Source: Seminavis robusta
Taxonomy: Eukaryota > Bacillariophyta > Bacillariophyceae > Naviculales > Naviculaceae
Direction of reading: 5' to 3'
Length of the DNA stretch: 64,000 bases
NCBI GenBank assembly: GCA_903772945.1
Contig: CAICTM010000002.1
Location: 186,001-250,000, forward strand
Positions 46,320-57,051 of this stretch are shown one piece after another. Position 1 is the first letter of the stretch; every line of letters starts with the position of its first letter. A program made the translations under genes and the position numbers. The notes beneath the pieces were generated by a model. That model was not told where the DNA came from, searched no databases, and saw only the letters and a program-made list of their open reading frames with translations.

Positions 46320-46438
46320 TGCTGTATCTCTACGATACAATCACAAAGAAGCAAGTTCCCAGAGAGAAGCCCATCAACCTTTGATTGACATTTCATTACA
46401 TTACTGTGTTATCGTTCCATAAATTAAAGTCATTCATC

Positions 46439-48228
46439 ATGATGTTTGGATCTTCCGTCAAAACCATGATGCTCGGAGGCAGCAAAGCGAGAATTCTTTC
46501 TTCTCTGGCCCACACCACCGGTCGTCGATTGGTTCCTCGTCAGAGTAGCGTCTTGTTGACCAACCGATGGTTTTCCAGTGATCCCCATCGCATCCAAGAC
46601 AACAGCGCTTCGTTCAACAACAACAGTCACTATTCCCTCCACACGGAACCAGCTGCCAGCATCAACAGCAATGAATCCTTCTTGACTGATGAGAAGGCCA
46701 GAACTTCCATTCTAATGGAATTATCCGATCGTGTGGGTGTGTTGCACGACGTGCTAAAGCACTTTTGGAAGTACGATATCAATGTCACTCGCATTGAAAG
46801 TCGTCCTTTGCAAAAGGGATGCAATAATGACAGCACCCAAGATACCTTTGATTTCTATTTGGACTTTGATGGAGATACGCAGGATGACAACGTGCAGCAA
46901 CTCCTCCAGGCACTCAAGCCATTGGCCAACAAGGTACTCATTTTGGACAGCAAAGATGTCTATTGGTTCCCTCGACACATTTCGGAACTGGATCTCGTTG
47001 CCAACCGCACATTGGATGCGGGTGTGGACTTGGAATCGGATCATCCCGGCTTTCACGACACGGAATATCGTGCCCGAAGGGCCCAAATGGCCGAGAATGC
47101 CCAAAAACACATTTGGAACAAACCCATTCCCCGAGTCCAGTACACACAAAATGAAAAAGATGTGTGGTCGGCTGTGTGGGATAAAATGGAAGGACTGTTG
47201 GAACAGCATGCCTGCAAGGAATATCTGGTACGTTAACACAATGACACGAAAAGAAGAAAGCACCAAAGTAGATACTGACCAACCTCATACTCTTGTCCAT
47301 TTTGGCTTGCCTGCAAAACTAACTTGTCTGTGATGAATGAATGAAACTACCACAACAACAACAACAACAACAACAACAACATTAGGAATCCATGGAACTC
47401 ATGAAGAAACATTGTGGCTACAGCCGCAATGACATTCCTCAGCAGGAAGACATTAGCGCATTCTTGATGGAACAAAGCAACTTTCGAATGAGACCCGTGG
47501 CGGGGCTTTTGTCGTCTCGTGACTTTCTCAATGGGCTCGCCTTTCGAGTCTTCTTCTGCACCCAGTACATTCGGCATCATTCCAAGGTGGGTGGGTCCAT
47601 GCTACCAACGTTCCTCTTCAAGTGGATGGTTGTTTTGTACTTGCTTTATTCGATTCTCATTACTATTATTTTCTGTCGTGTTGATTCCTGTACCGTACTG
47701 CAGCCACTGTACACTCCCGAGCCCGACATTTGCCACGAGCTCTTGGGTCATGCTCCCATGTTTGCCGATCGAGATTTTGCCGACTTTTCGCAGGAAATTG
47801 GGCTCGCCAGTTTGGGAGCATCCGATGACGATGTCCAAAAACTGGCGCATTGCTATTGGCATTCGGTAGAATTTGGATTGTGCCAACAAGATGGTAAAAA
47901 CAAGGCGTACGGTGCGGGACTGCTGTCATCGTATGGAGAATTGGAGTATGCCTGTGCGGACGACCATCCCGGAGCGGATGAGCCTCCAACGATCAAGCCG
48001 TGGGACCCCGAAGTGGCCGCTCATCAGGCATTCCCCATTACCACGTACCAGCCAGTGTACTTTTTGGCCGAGTCTCTCCACGATGCCAAGCAACGCATGC
48101 GTACGTACTGCGAAGGATTACAGCGTCCCTTTTTTGCACTGCACAATGCGCAGAACGATTCCATCCACATTGACCGACCCGTCAAGCGCACTCGTGGGGT
48201 CCCTACGGAAGAGGAAGCTGCAGCTTAG
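46439..48228 (+). CDS. Phenylalanine 4-hydroxylase-type aromatic amino acid hydroxylase, 3 exons, 504 aa
   Basis: Catalyses tetrahydropterin-dependent hydroxylation of phenylalanine to tyrosine. Exons are 46439-47227, 47386-47586 and 47704-48228. An N-terminal ACT domain is at about 88-150 ([16 protein letters not shown]). The catalytic domain includes [12 protein letters not shown] and exon 3 begins [16 protein letters not shown]. Iron ligands are His341, His346 and Glu386 (YWHSVEFGL); the 5- and 40-residue spacing equals that of human PAH (His285, His290, Glu330). Residues 1-48 are Arg/Ser-rich and amphipathic, a likely mitochondrial transit peptide (RWFSSDPH). Family-level substrate is inferred. 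Intron 2 is 117 bp, in frame and stop-free, so the unspliced reading must not be taken for protein. Confidence 0.92.
47350..47381. repeat. (CAA)n microsatellite before a 3' splice site
   Basis: Ten or so CAA units end 4 bp before the AG acceptor of intron 1 of the phenylalanine hydroxylase gene, so the usual pyrimidine tract is replaced by a CAA run. Confidence 0.9.
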
Positions 48229-48522
48229 AGAAAGAGACGGTGGTTGTAGAACGGACAAATAAAAAAATGGCTATTGCAAGTCGGTCAGAACTTGTGAAGA
48301 GGATGGGGTTCCAGCCCATCCATCCGAATGGAAACGACATGGGCACCAATGAAACGAGGTGCCCTATTTCAGAACGAATTTCACAGCAGGCGCCACAAAA
48401 AGGGCCTTGATTAGAGCTTTTTGCATGCATACAGATACATATATATGACAACATGTTAGAATCCAATCTTCCAACTGCACAATAATATAGTATGAAATGA
48501 ATTGTCGTGTAGTTGTTGACAA

Positions 48523-49558
48523 CTAAAACTTGTGTGGCCTCCTTCGTGCCGTGTATTTGGTATCGGGCCGAACGTCCTTTCCCTTTTTTCTCTGCATGGC
48601 CTTTTTGTGTACAATCCATTCCTTGGTTTTGACACCCTTTTTCTTTTTGGGTGCCTTCTTTTTCTTATTGTTGGCACCCTCCATGGTGGATCCTACCGTA
48701 ACATGTTGTTGTTGTTGTTGTTCGTGCATACCAGTAGTCAATGGTCGCTGCTGCTGTTGTTGCTGTTGAGTGGAGGATCGATCAAAGGAGAGAACCAAGT
48801 AGTGTTTTTTGGCCTTCGCCGAATTGGGATAATCGACGACGACGCCTCCGGCAAATCCCACCTTGGTGGCAGTTTCACTAATCAATACAGCTTGATCGGC
48901 CGTTTCGGGATAGAATTGCAATACAGCTCTACCCCCTCGTTTGAGTACCGTGTAGAGGGAACTAAAGAATCGTAGGAGTCTCTTTTTTGGATTTTGATTC
49001 TTGGAATTGGAATAGCAGAGCCACTGGAGTGCCGAAATGGAAATGCAGGCATCAAAAGTGGCGGGGCGAAAGGGAAGTCCCGTGCCCATGTCCTAAAAAT
49101 AAATAGAAAGTGTTAGTGATGTCAATTGTTTGTTGTTGTGGTTGTTGCGATGTATTAAAAAGACGTACATGATGCATGAGATCTCCCGTCGAAGCTCCTT
49201 CTTCTTCTTCTTCCTCTTCCTCATCATCACTATCATCCTGTTGCATGGATTCTTCTTTTGGTGGTTGTTGACTTTGTTGTTTGGCAGTATTATTGGCAAC
49301 GGTAAGCATATCTCTCGAGACATCACATCCCAACCAAACATGTCCGTTTTCTTCCAAAATTTGTCCCGACAATCCCGATCCACATCCGACATCCAAAATC
49401 AGTGCGGGAGTATTGGGATCCAATCGCAATAGTTCCATGGCTCGTTCGGTAATTTCTCGTTGGACTCCAATCATTCGCGAGGACGAATGGTACTTGCGCG
49501 CCTCTTTTTGATTGTAAAACAACGACGCATGGCCCGTCAATTCGGGACGGGATGTCAT
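48523..49558 (-). CDS. BUD23: BUD23 18S rRNA (guanine-N7) methyltransferase, 2 exons, 319 aa
   Basis: BUD23 methylates a 18S rRNA guanosine at N7 during 40S maturation. Exons are 49558-49169 and 49092-48523, with a 76-bp intron (GTACGT donor, phase 0). The SAM motif I is ILDVGCGSGLSG at 53-65, preceded by NQKEARKYHSS. The Bud23 signature AISISALQWL-type block appears as CISISALQWLCYSN, then LLRFFSSLYTVLKRGGRAVLQ and GFAGGVVVDYPNSAKAKK. An acidic insert (DDSDDEEEEEEEEG) of about 30 residues lies between motif I and the exon joint. The C-terminal tail is Lys/Arg-rich, ending KYTARRRPHKF, consistent with nucleolar localisation. The start ATG follows an in-frame stop region. It shares a divergent region with the cupin gene. 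Confidence 0.93.
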
Positions 49559-49984
49559 GGTAAAAATATAATAAGTGTAAAATTTAATAAATAGGACTTG
49601 AATGAACTGGAGTAGAGTTGGAATGGGGTTGTATTGTAGCTATGGAGGCTCTCTTCCTTCAGTATTTCTGCGAGCCAATTTGTGGCCTTGTCTCTCAAAG
49701 AACACAACAATGGAGAAAGGTCGAGACTTTGATTTGGTTGTTTCATTTGGTTTGAGTGGTGGCCAATGCACTCGTGACTAACCGTCAGAAAGAGGAGTCG
49801 AGTCTGTCCTTCGAACGTTTTTTGCAAGATATCTTTCAACTTTCAACCTCTCGATCAGACAGATGTCAACAAAACAACAACACACAACAAATCATCAGAG
49901 TGACAGTCTGCATCGAATTCTTCAATCCACAGACAGTCCAAGCCATCCTCCTTTCTCTTTATCTATCACAGCATCTAGCATAGA
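49559..49984. promoter_or_regulatory. Divergent promoter region, BUD23 / cupin gene
   Basis: 426 bp between head-to-head ATGs; no specific element assigned. Confidence 0.45.
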
Positions 49985-51376
49985 ATGTATCTGATTCGAT
50001 GTAAGCGTTCGAATGGGGTTTGTTGCAGATCATGGATCCTCCTGCTGTTGGTCTTGTGCCTCTTGACGGTTGAGAATGTTCACGGTAATGAAGATACTGC
50101 TAGTAGCACTACCACGGAAGCCAGAGTCGAAGAAGAAGTGCACATTCAAACAGAAATGAGTGACGATGGTAGTAGCAGTTCAAGTACAAGTAAAACAGCA
50201 AGTACTGCTACGACGACAGACGAGAACAACAGCAACAATAGCAACCATCACGATTGTGCCTGGGGAACTCCCTGTCATCAAGAACAACAGGAAAAGCAGC
50301 AACATCAACAAGTAGACGACAAGACCACTGACGATTCTACTTCTTCGACTACCAGGCAGACAGACACTGCAGCTACAGACAGCACAAAAGCCGCCACCGA
50401 CAACACGAGCAACGGTAGTAAAAACATTCCCTTTGTCCATCACACGAATCATCATCATCACCAACCCATTAAACCTCCGTCAGGATTCGCCATTTGCGCC
50501 CGCGTCTACACGGATCCACACGACAAATTGGCTCATTTCACCGATGTTGAAGAAGGCGACCATATCACACTGCCCTACTGGGAATGCGGCGCCACGGGAT
50601 CCACCACATCGCCATTGCCCGTCAAGGATGCCTACTTTCGACACGCACTCTCGGGTTCGAAACCACAAGTCTGGAGTGGCGCCGAATATGGACCACATCC
50701 CCAACTGGTCGTGGCGTTGAAACGCATGGAAATTGTTCTCAATTCGGGAGAAACCAAACAACTCACACCGGGACAAGTCGTGCTTATGGAAGATGTCGTG
50801 TCCGGAGGACACAAATTCAAGGCACTCGAAGCTGATTTTGACATGACGTATCTGGTACTCACATTGCCACAGCATTATCATCACGTGGGTAAAGATCGCA
50901 TGGCATTGAAACAAGGGACCATGGAAAAAAAGAAACAACCGCCGTGTGCGAATGAACAACCACAACAACAGCAACAACAACATGCCGCCGGAGGAGCCTT
51001 TGTCCCCAAGTCGACACCACTCACAACCCTCTCGTCGTGGGAAACTATATTGTCGGGACACACCGTGCCGGATGGAGAAGTCGCTCCACTGCGAGAAGGA
51101 CGCGTACGAAAACTATTATTGGGAGCCATTGGAGTCTCCGTCTCCAGTTTGGTCGTCGATTTTCTGGGCAAAGTGGCGCCGCTTTGGCTGGCCGTCGGAA
51201 TTGGTGGAACTTGCTTTGTCGCCGGTGGAACCTATGGCATTGTACAATGTGGAGATTATCTATGGACCGAATGGGAAATGTCACAAGAAAAGAAACGATT
51301 GTTGCCCGCAAAGGAAGAAGAAGACGAGGACGATGATGAAATCATTGATGTGGTGGTGGCAGAAACTGGTATTTGA
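49985..51376 (+). CDS. Secretory cupin-like membrane protein, 463 aa
   Basis: The ATG at 49985 opens an intronless frame. Residues 1-34 are a signal peptide (SWILLLLVLCLLTVENVHG). Residues 35-160 are a Ser/Thr/Gln/Asn-rich low-complexity stretch with a His run. About 168-295 is a compact domain resembling a cupin: VALKRMEIVLNSGETKQLTPGQVVLMEDVVSGGHKF, which follows the pattern of a two-strand half-barrel with GDVxLxED and a GGH element. Similar domains in bacterial proteins are often uncharacterised. About 375-430 contains one or two hydrophobic segments (LWLAVGIGGTCFVAGG) and the C-terminus is acidic. It likely enters the secretory system as a membrane protein. No enzyme activity is claimed. 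Confidence 0.72.
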   Translation: MYLIRCKRSNGVCCRSWILLLLVLCLLTVENVHGNEDTASSTTTEARVEEEVHIQTEMSDDGSSSSSTSKTASTATTTDENNSNNSNHHDCAWGTPCHQEQQEKQQHQQVDDKTTDDSTSSTTRQTDTAATDSTKAATDNTSNGSKNIPFVHHTNHHHHQPIKPPSGFAICARVYTDPHDKLAHFTDVEEGDHITLPYWECGATGSTTSPLPVKDAYFRHALSGSKPQVWSGAEYGPHPQLVVALKRMEIVLNSGETKQLTPGQVVLMEDVVSGGHKFKALEADFDMTYLVLTLPQHYHHVGKDRMALKQGTMEKKKQPPCANEQPQQQQQQHAAGGAFVPKSTPLTTLSSWETILSGHTVPDGEVAPLREGRVRKLLLGAIGVSVSSLVVDFLGKVAPLWLAVGIGGTCFVAGGTYGIVQCGDYLWTEWEMSQEKKRLLPAKEEEDEDDDEIIDVVVAETGI

Positions 51377-52174
51377 ACAACTAAGTGAAACCACTATCCA
51401 ACCATTCAACAGCAAGAATGAATCTGGGTGTCGCTTTGTTTCGTCGGTGTGGACTCGATTGGATTGAGTCATTCATAATGGGCCTTGGAGCCCAAGGAAT
51501 GACGGGCTGCCTGCTTGATTTTCCAAGCGAAAGACAACAACAATTTGCAACGTTTTGGAAACAAAACACAAGGCCCCATCAGCTTGCACTTTTGCTCGGC
51601 TTCTTTCCACACGCAACAACGATGATCAACAAACTGACCGAACGACTCGACTCCCGTCGTGGAGGAATTGGTGCGACTGGCCCCAGTGCACATCCACCAA
51701 GCCACCTACCGCATGAAACAATAGTGCTCTACACTTGGACGATTGGTCTTCGTTCATACAACAAGGAATGCACTACTTGTAGAGTTCCATGTACAATAGT
51801 TACGCTAAAGCAACTACATACTGTAAGGCTAGTAGGAGAATTCAAGTACTGCGAGCTTCCACATTCGGGAGTATCGGCGACACTCTGATTCGATTCACAT
51901 GTTATATGCATAGTTTCCTCGTTGACTGATGAACATGTGCATATGCATACATGGAACATGGAACCTGTTGCTACAAATTTCAATCTTCGTTGGAGTGCCT
52001 CCGCGTTGGCTTCCACGTTGCGAAATGATCTTGCGACAACGAGCGTTCCACGGCCAGTGCGCAGCGAACCTTGGTTCAATGTCCAACGAAGCTGCACACA
52101 AATACTTGATAGCTACCGGTACCGGTAGGGAACCATACAGCATCTGAAACTCTCCTTTTCTTACCACGAGAACC
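51377..52174. other. Intergenic
   Basis: No gene seen. GGTACCGGTAGG words occur just before the BTB gene, near 52113-52125. Confidence 0.5.
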
Positions 52175-53110
52175 ATGAGCCACGTAGATGTAGTGGAAGA
52201 GGAGATTCCTCTCCAAGAAACGCTTTCTCACTTCTGGAAGGATGAAACATTCCATGACATCCAACTGAAATGCAATGATGGAGTCATCATTGGAGCCAAC
52301 CGCTATGTCCTCTCCATTCGAAGCAAAGTCTTCCAAAAGATGCTTCTTGGGCATTACAAAGAGTCTTGCATCAACGAAGTTGTGGTACAATACAATAGCA
52401 GGGCAGTGAGAGCCCTTTTAGAATACATTCACACCGATGAATTCAAACTTGGACTGGGGGACAAGACCAAGAATCCTGAGGAAGAGGTAGAGAAGTTGAC
52501 AACGTTGGTGTCCTTGGCGTCAGCATCTCATTTCTACCAGCTTCCAAAGCTCCACAAGAAAGCATCAGACTCTATCATTCAGTTGATGGATGAGATACCA
52601 TCACTGTCTCTGGTTGTCCTGGAGGCATGCACAGCAAACGATTCCACCCTCCGAGATGAAGTCAAAACGAGGGCACTTTCCATGATTAGGACCAATGTGG
52701 ATAGTATCAAACAAGAGAACAATTGGTTGCCAGCCATCAGCATTAATACCTTAAACACCATGCTGCAAGATGACCAGAAGACAGGAATGGACCAGCACAT
52801 TCTATTTGAAATCTTGCAGCATTGGGCTGGAAATGATGAGGAGCGAAAGAATGTTGCCAAGGACCTGTTAGGAAAGCACATCTGCTTGGAGAAACTTGAC
52901 CCAAACTTCTTGACGTCATCTGTGATACCAACTGGCTTTGCTTCAACCCAACAACTAATGCAAGCCTTCCAAGTCCAAGCACTATTGGCCAACAAAGAGC
53001 ATGCAATGTTCTCTAGAAAGAGCGCAAAGTTCTCTCATACAGCGAAGGCCGAGCAACCTTTAGAAGCCAACCCGTGTTGTACGCCCGCAATGCATCGAGG
53101 CTTCTGGTAG
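52175..53110 (+). CDS. BTB/POZ-BACK domain protein, 311 aa
   Basis: BTB-BACK proteins often serve as substrate adaptors of CUL3 ubiquitin ligases. The ATG at 52175 lies in an ACCATGA context and the frame has no intron. The BTB domain is at about 20-120: FHDIQLKCNDGVIIGANRYVL, FQKMLLGHYKE, AVRALLEYIHTDEF. A BACK-type helical region follows (LVSLASASHFYQLPKLHKKAS, then about 170-270 SLSLVVLEACTAND). No Kelch, MATH or zinc finger is present after it. The C-terminal 40 residues are basic and unrelated. Partnership with a cullin is inferred from the family. Its ORF ends about 180 bp before the minisatellite at 53293. Confidence 0.85.
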   Translation: MSHVDVVEEEIPLQETLSHFWKDETFHDIQLKCNDGVIIGANRYVLSIRSKVFQKMLLGHYKESCINEVVVQYNSRAVRALLEYIHTDEFKLGLGDKTKNPEEEVEKLTTLVSLASASHFYQLPKLHKKASDSIIQLMDEIPSLSLVVLEACTANDSTLRDEVKTRALSMIRTNVDSIKQENNWLPAISINTLNTMLQDDQKTGMDQHILFEILQHWAGNDEERKNVAKDLLGKHICLEKLDPNFLTSSVIPTGFASTQQLMQAFQVQALLANKEHAMFSRKSAKFSHTAKAEQPLEANPCCTPAMHRGFW

Positions 53111-54452
53111 AGCATTTGAGTCTCCAACTATTTGTGCAAGAGGATCTCAAGGAGATTTAGGCAGAGGTCCATGTAGGCCACGACCTAAAAAGGGGGTCCA
53201 GGGGGTCGTGGTCCACCGGGCTCCCCAGTCCCGGTGTCTCCTGGCTCTCGCAGCTGCAATCGCTGCCGGTACTCTCCCGGTCCATTGGAAGACAGTGGTA
53301 AACAGTGGTAAACAGCGGTCGACAGTGGTTGACAGTGGTAAAGACAGTTGTACATGTAAACAGCGGTAGAGATGTAAAGATAGGGGTAAACAGGGGTAAG
53401 ATAGCGGTAAACAGCGGTAAAGACAGCGGTAGACAGTGGTAAAGACGGCACCACTGTCTTCTGAAACAGTGGTTGACAGCGGTAAGCAGCGGTAAGCAAT
53501 GGGTAAGCAATGGATGAATCGCCGAAAACCTTGGTGGACAATGGTGTGCAATGGATTTCTCCGTACCCCAAATTGACGGATCAAAGATCGAAGTGTCGAA
53601 GAGGCCATTCAAAGGTTGGCTCCCATGTTCACCAGCTATTGACTGTCACGCACTCATTCAGGTTTGGAGGATACTAGTACAAACCAACCACAGTCCAGTT
53701 CACCACAGCCAAAACCACTACGAGTACTATAGAACTATTTGTCTTTCAACCTGCCCGAATGACTTAGTTTTTGTGATGCTCTTCTGACTCTCTGCATTGC
53801 TTGTTGTGAATCACACAATTGGCTTGTTCCCCCTGATCCCAACGATCCCAGCCCCAATTTCGCCTTCTCTTCTCTTGGCTACCGGTAGCTAGATACCGGT
53901 ACTGGGGTTGGCTCATGCCAGCTACACCACCGAATTCAATCCTGCAACACTCCTCTTCCCCACAGCTCTCCCCGCCCACCCCTTTCGAAGAGACAACTGC
54001 TTGCACTGAACGTGACTCTTCATCAGCTCCACAAACTAGTAGACCTCTAGCTAGCTAGAGGTTCCGCATAAAAGTATTGTAAGAGGCACTCACAGGTTCT
54101 GAAAAAGCAACGTCATCTTATGACGCGTCTAGCCAATCAAATTTAATGGGTGCAATTCCACTCCCACCAAGCAAAAACGCCACCACCCAGATTCCCGCTT
54201 GATCAAACCGTTGCGCTGTTGCGCTGTGCCATGAATCTCGACAGAGCGACACGGTACTGTCCCCAAACCAGCAGTTACCTTCCTTCCCTTCGGACTGCAT
54301 GCATTTTGTTGACAGAGTGATGTCTTTAAAAAAACAGATTCGTCAAGAGGAATCTACAACCTTGGAATAACTTGTGGCTTTCACGCTGGCATTGGCTTGG
54401 ATATCAGTTGGAATCGAATCTGGCAAAAGTTATCAATCTCTTTATCGGCACG
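53111..54452. other. Intergenic with minisatellite and palindromes
   Basis: No gene is supported. The minus strand is open in several frames over the repeat only because the repeat lacks stop codons. It also holds ACCGGT/CTAGCTAG palindromic clusters at 53880-53905 and 54045-54062 and a GC-rich G-run segment at 53188-53240. Confidence 0.65.
53293..53513. repeat. Minisatellite with 10-bp unit CAGYGGTAAA
   Basis: About 20 degenerate copies of a 10-bp unit (CAGTGGTAAA, CAGCGGTAAA, CAGCGGTAGA and similar), occasionally interrupted by 2-8 bp inserts. The pattern on the plus strand is G-rich. All three minus-strand frames read through it as Thr/Val/Tyr/Arg/Cys/Leu-rich peptides, which argues against coding. 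Confidence 0.9.
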
Positions 54453-57051
54453 ATGTCAACCGGGCTCTCATCAGTTGTCTTCAATAAATCTGTTGTTGGT
54501 GGTGTTGGCGCTACACCTATTATCAAGAGAATCTCGAGAATCTCTTGGAAAATGGTGGCGTTGCTCCTGATTTTATTCCTCTGCATCACGGATGCCGCCA
54601 TTCGACCTTCTCCTGGTGGGGTGGGTGGAAACAAGGTGGCTGCTCGCCGTCCTCTACCCCGTCTTTGGTATCGACGCTTTGAAGAAGGATCGGTGGAAGA
54701 CGCGGGACGTCGGATTCCTCGCTTGGATCAGTTAAGAAACAAAAAGAGCGAGAAGACTCCTTATCCCCGAGGATTTGCCGTCGACTTGTCGCTGCTACCC
54801 GAAGAACAAACTATTTCGCGAGAGGCTTTGGCTTCCGAATTGACAACACTCTTGCAAGGTATCGAATCCATAGCCAATGACCTGGATCGGGGCGTATTCC
54901 CTCCTCTGGGTATCGCCACCGGTGCTGCCGAGGATATTGTCACTGGTGCTGCCAAGGATGCTACCTCCAGGAAACCAAAAAAACAATCCACTACCAAGGC
55001 CGATAAACTCCAAAAGATTAAAACAGTGCAGGAATTGAGACAAGCAGTCCTGGATGATGGAAAGGAGTTGAAAGAGTTGCAGCTGGACCCAGAAGCTCAA
55101 CTTTTAGTCAATGCTACAGCCCAGGAGCTGCTAAATCACGATGTGGTCGAGCTAATGGTGCAAAGGTTCAAGAGTGGATCCACGCCAGGCAATCGAGCTC
55201 CCGGGGATAATGCTCGGTTGGCACTGGCCATTGAAGGCGGTGGTGAGTAGATACTGTACTGCACTGAACAGTACTGCAGCACGTATATGCGGTGTTTGCC
55301 ATTGACATCTGACACTGGCTTTTTCTGTAGGAATGAGAGGTGCTGTTTCTGCTGGCATGGCATCAGCTATTGCTTGCCTCGGACTCCATGATACCTTTGA
55401 CGCCATCTACGGATCTTCCGCTGGATCCGTGGTGGGTTCGTACATGATTTCAAGGCAGATGTGCATGGATGTCTATGTGGATATCCTACCGGCTGCTAAA
55501 CGAACTTTTGTATGTACTAAACGCATCATGTCAGCGTTGGCTGTGACTGCCATGAACATGTTCCTCTCGGGTGTCAAACAACGAGCTACGCGAATGGGCA
55601 GCAAGAATACATCAGCCGAAGACAATGAAAAGACAAAAGGATTTGCCTCCAAACTCTCACCAGGAATGAACATCAGTTTTGTGTTGGATGGGATCATGGG
55701 TCCAGAGCATGGAATTCGACCCATCGACATGGAAGCCTTTCAGAGAAACGCCAAAATGCAACCCCTTCGAGTGGCATCCTCGTACGCCAAAGATGGAAAA
55801 CTATACAGCAGATGCTTTGGAAGCGAAGATTTCTTTGGAGACAAACGAGCAGTGCGGGAAGATGGAACTCGGGAAGGACTCTTTGCGTGCCTAGAGCCCA
55901 GCATGACGGTGCCGGGGGCCACCGGTCCGCCTTCTCGACTCAAGACTCATGGAAGCGACGACGAAGCAATCCCCTACTTTGATGCATTTTGTTTCGAACC
56001 GTTGCCATACCGGTCGGCAGTCGAAGAAGGAGCGACGCATGTGCTGGTACTTTGTTCCAGACCAGAGGGCTTTGTGCCCAAAACCAAACCAGGTGTCTAC
56101 GAACAAGCCATTGCTCCCCTCTATTTCAAGTCTCACGGAGAGCCCGAGGTGGCAGACTTTTTCTACCGTGGAGGACAGCTCTACATTTACTTGGAGGATC
56201 TCCTGACTGTGGAAGAGGGTAAGGTTGCTGGCATGAAAAAGCAGGGTCCAGTGTCTGTTCCACCCCCTAGACTTTTGTACGGAGTAGATGCAGACCATGA
56301 GAATCGTGAACTTGCTACACATCGGGATGAAAAGTGGAAGAAGGCTCATTTGTTGCCGCTAAAGGTGCCATTTGGTACGCCAGAACTGAAGACATTAGAG
56401 CAAGAGAAAGATACCGTGAGAGAGGCTGTAAAAGGGGGTTTTGCGGCAGCTTTTGATCTTCTGGCACCAGCTATTGGATTGAATACTCACCATCATTTGA
56501 CAGGGGCAGAAGTTGCAGCTTTGATCTTTCCTAAGAAGGCTGGCATGCTAGATGAGATTATTCTTCGGGAAAAGCTGAGAATTGACGGTGTCCACATTGA
56601 GCACCGTGAACACCACCACTCATCAACCACGGAGACTACCCAAGAAGTGGGCAAGGCTTCCTCTGGACGTCGCCGTCGTCGAAACCGAGCAAGTCCCCAA
56701 GAAGTGGATAAGACTCCCTCTGGACGTCGCCGTCGAATCCGAGCAAGACGGGATCGATTCCTCCGTAATGCTCGCCACGTCTTGAGCATACTGGCCCGCA
56801 ACAAACGAATATCAGAAGCCAACAACGAGAAAGAACGGATGGAACATTCCATTGACAGTTTGTTGGTGGTTCCGGATCTCACGCTCCACGGAGGAGGTAC
56901 ACTCGACAATGACAAGCAGAAGGCAGAACACTTGTTGAACTCACTACCTGGTCTTCGCTATGGCAGAATGCCGCAACTAGCAGCTAACCTTCACCATGTG
57001 GCATCATCTCCCGAGACCATCACAACAAACGACGAGACCAGGAAGGCGTGA
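54453..57051 (+). CDS. Patatin-like phospholipase, 2 exons, 836 aa
   Basis: Patatin-domain lipid acyl hydrolases use a Ser-Asp dyad. Exons are 54453-55242 and 55331-57051. The 88-bp intron (GTGAGT donor) is phase 1 and its removal restores the oxyanion motif GGGMRG at 262-267. The nucleophile elbow GSSAG (291-295) puts Ser293 as catalytic residue. The expected DG(G/A) aspartate is replaced by YFDAF (Asp481), so the dyad partner should be checked. The ATG at 54453 is the first in-frame; ATG 54552 has a better context and starts a cleavable-looking signal (MVALLLILFLCITDAAIRP). The C-terminal half is highly charged, with an Arg-rich patch near 710. Substrate is unknown. Confidence 0.83.

Noticed and set aside
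53147-53612. Long open frames on the minus strand over the minisatellite
   Set aside because: All three minus frames are open only because the 10-bp repeat contains no stop triplet; the peptides are Cys/Leu/Thr repeats without family or start context.
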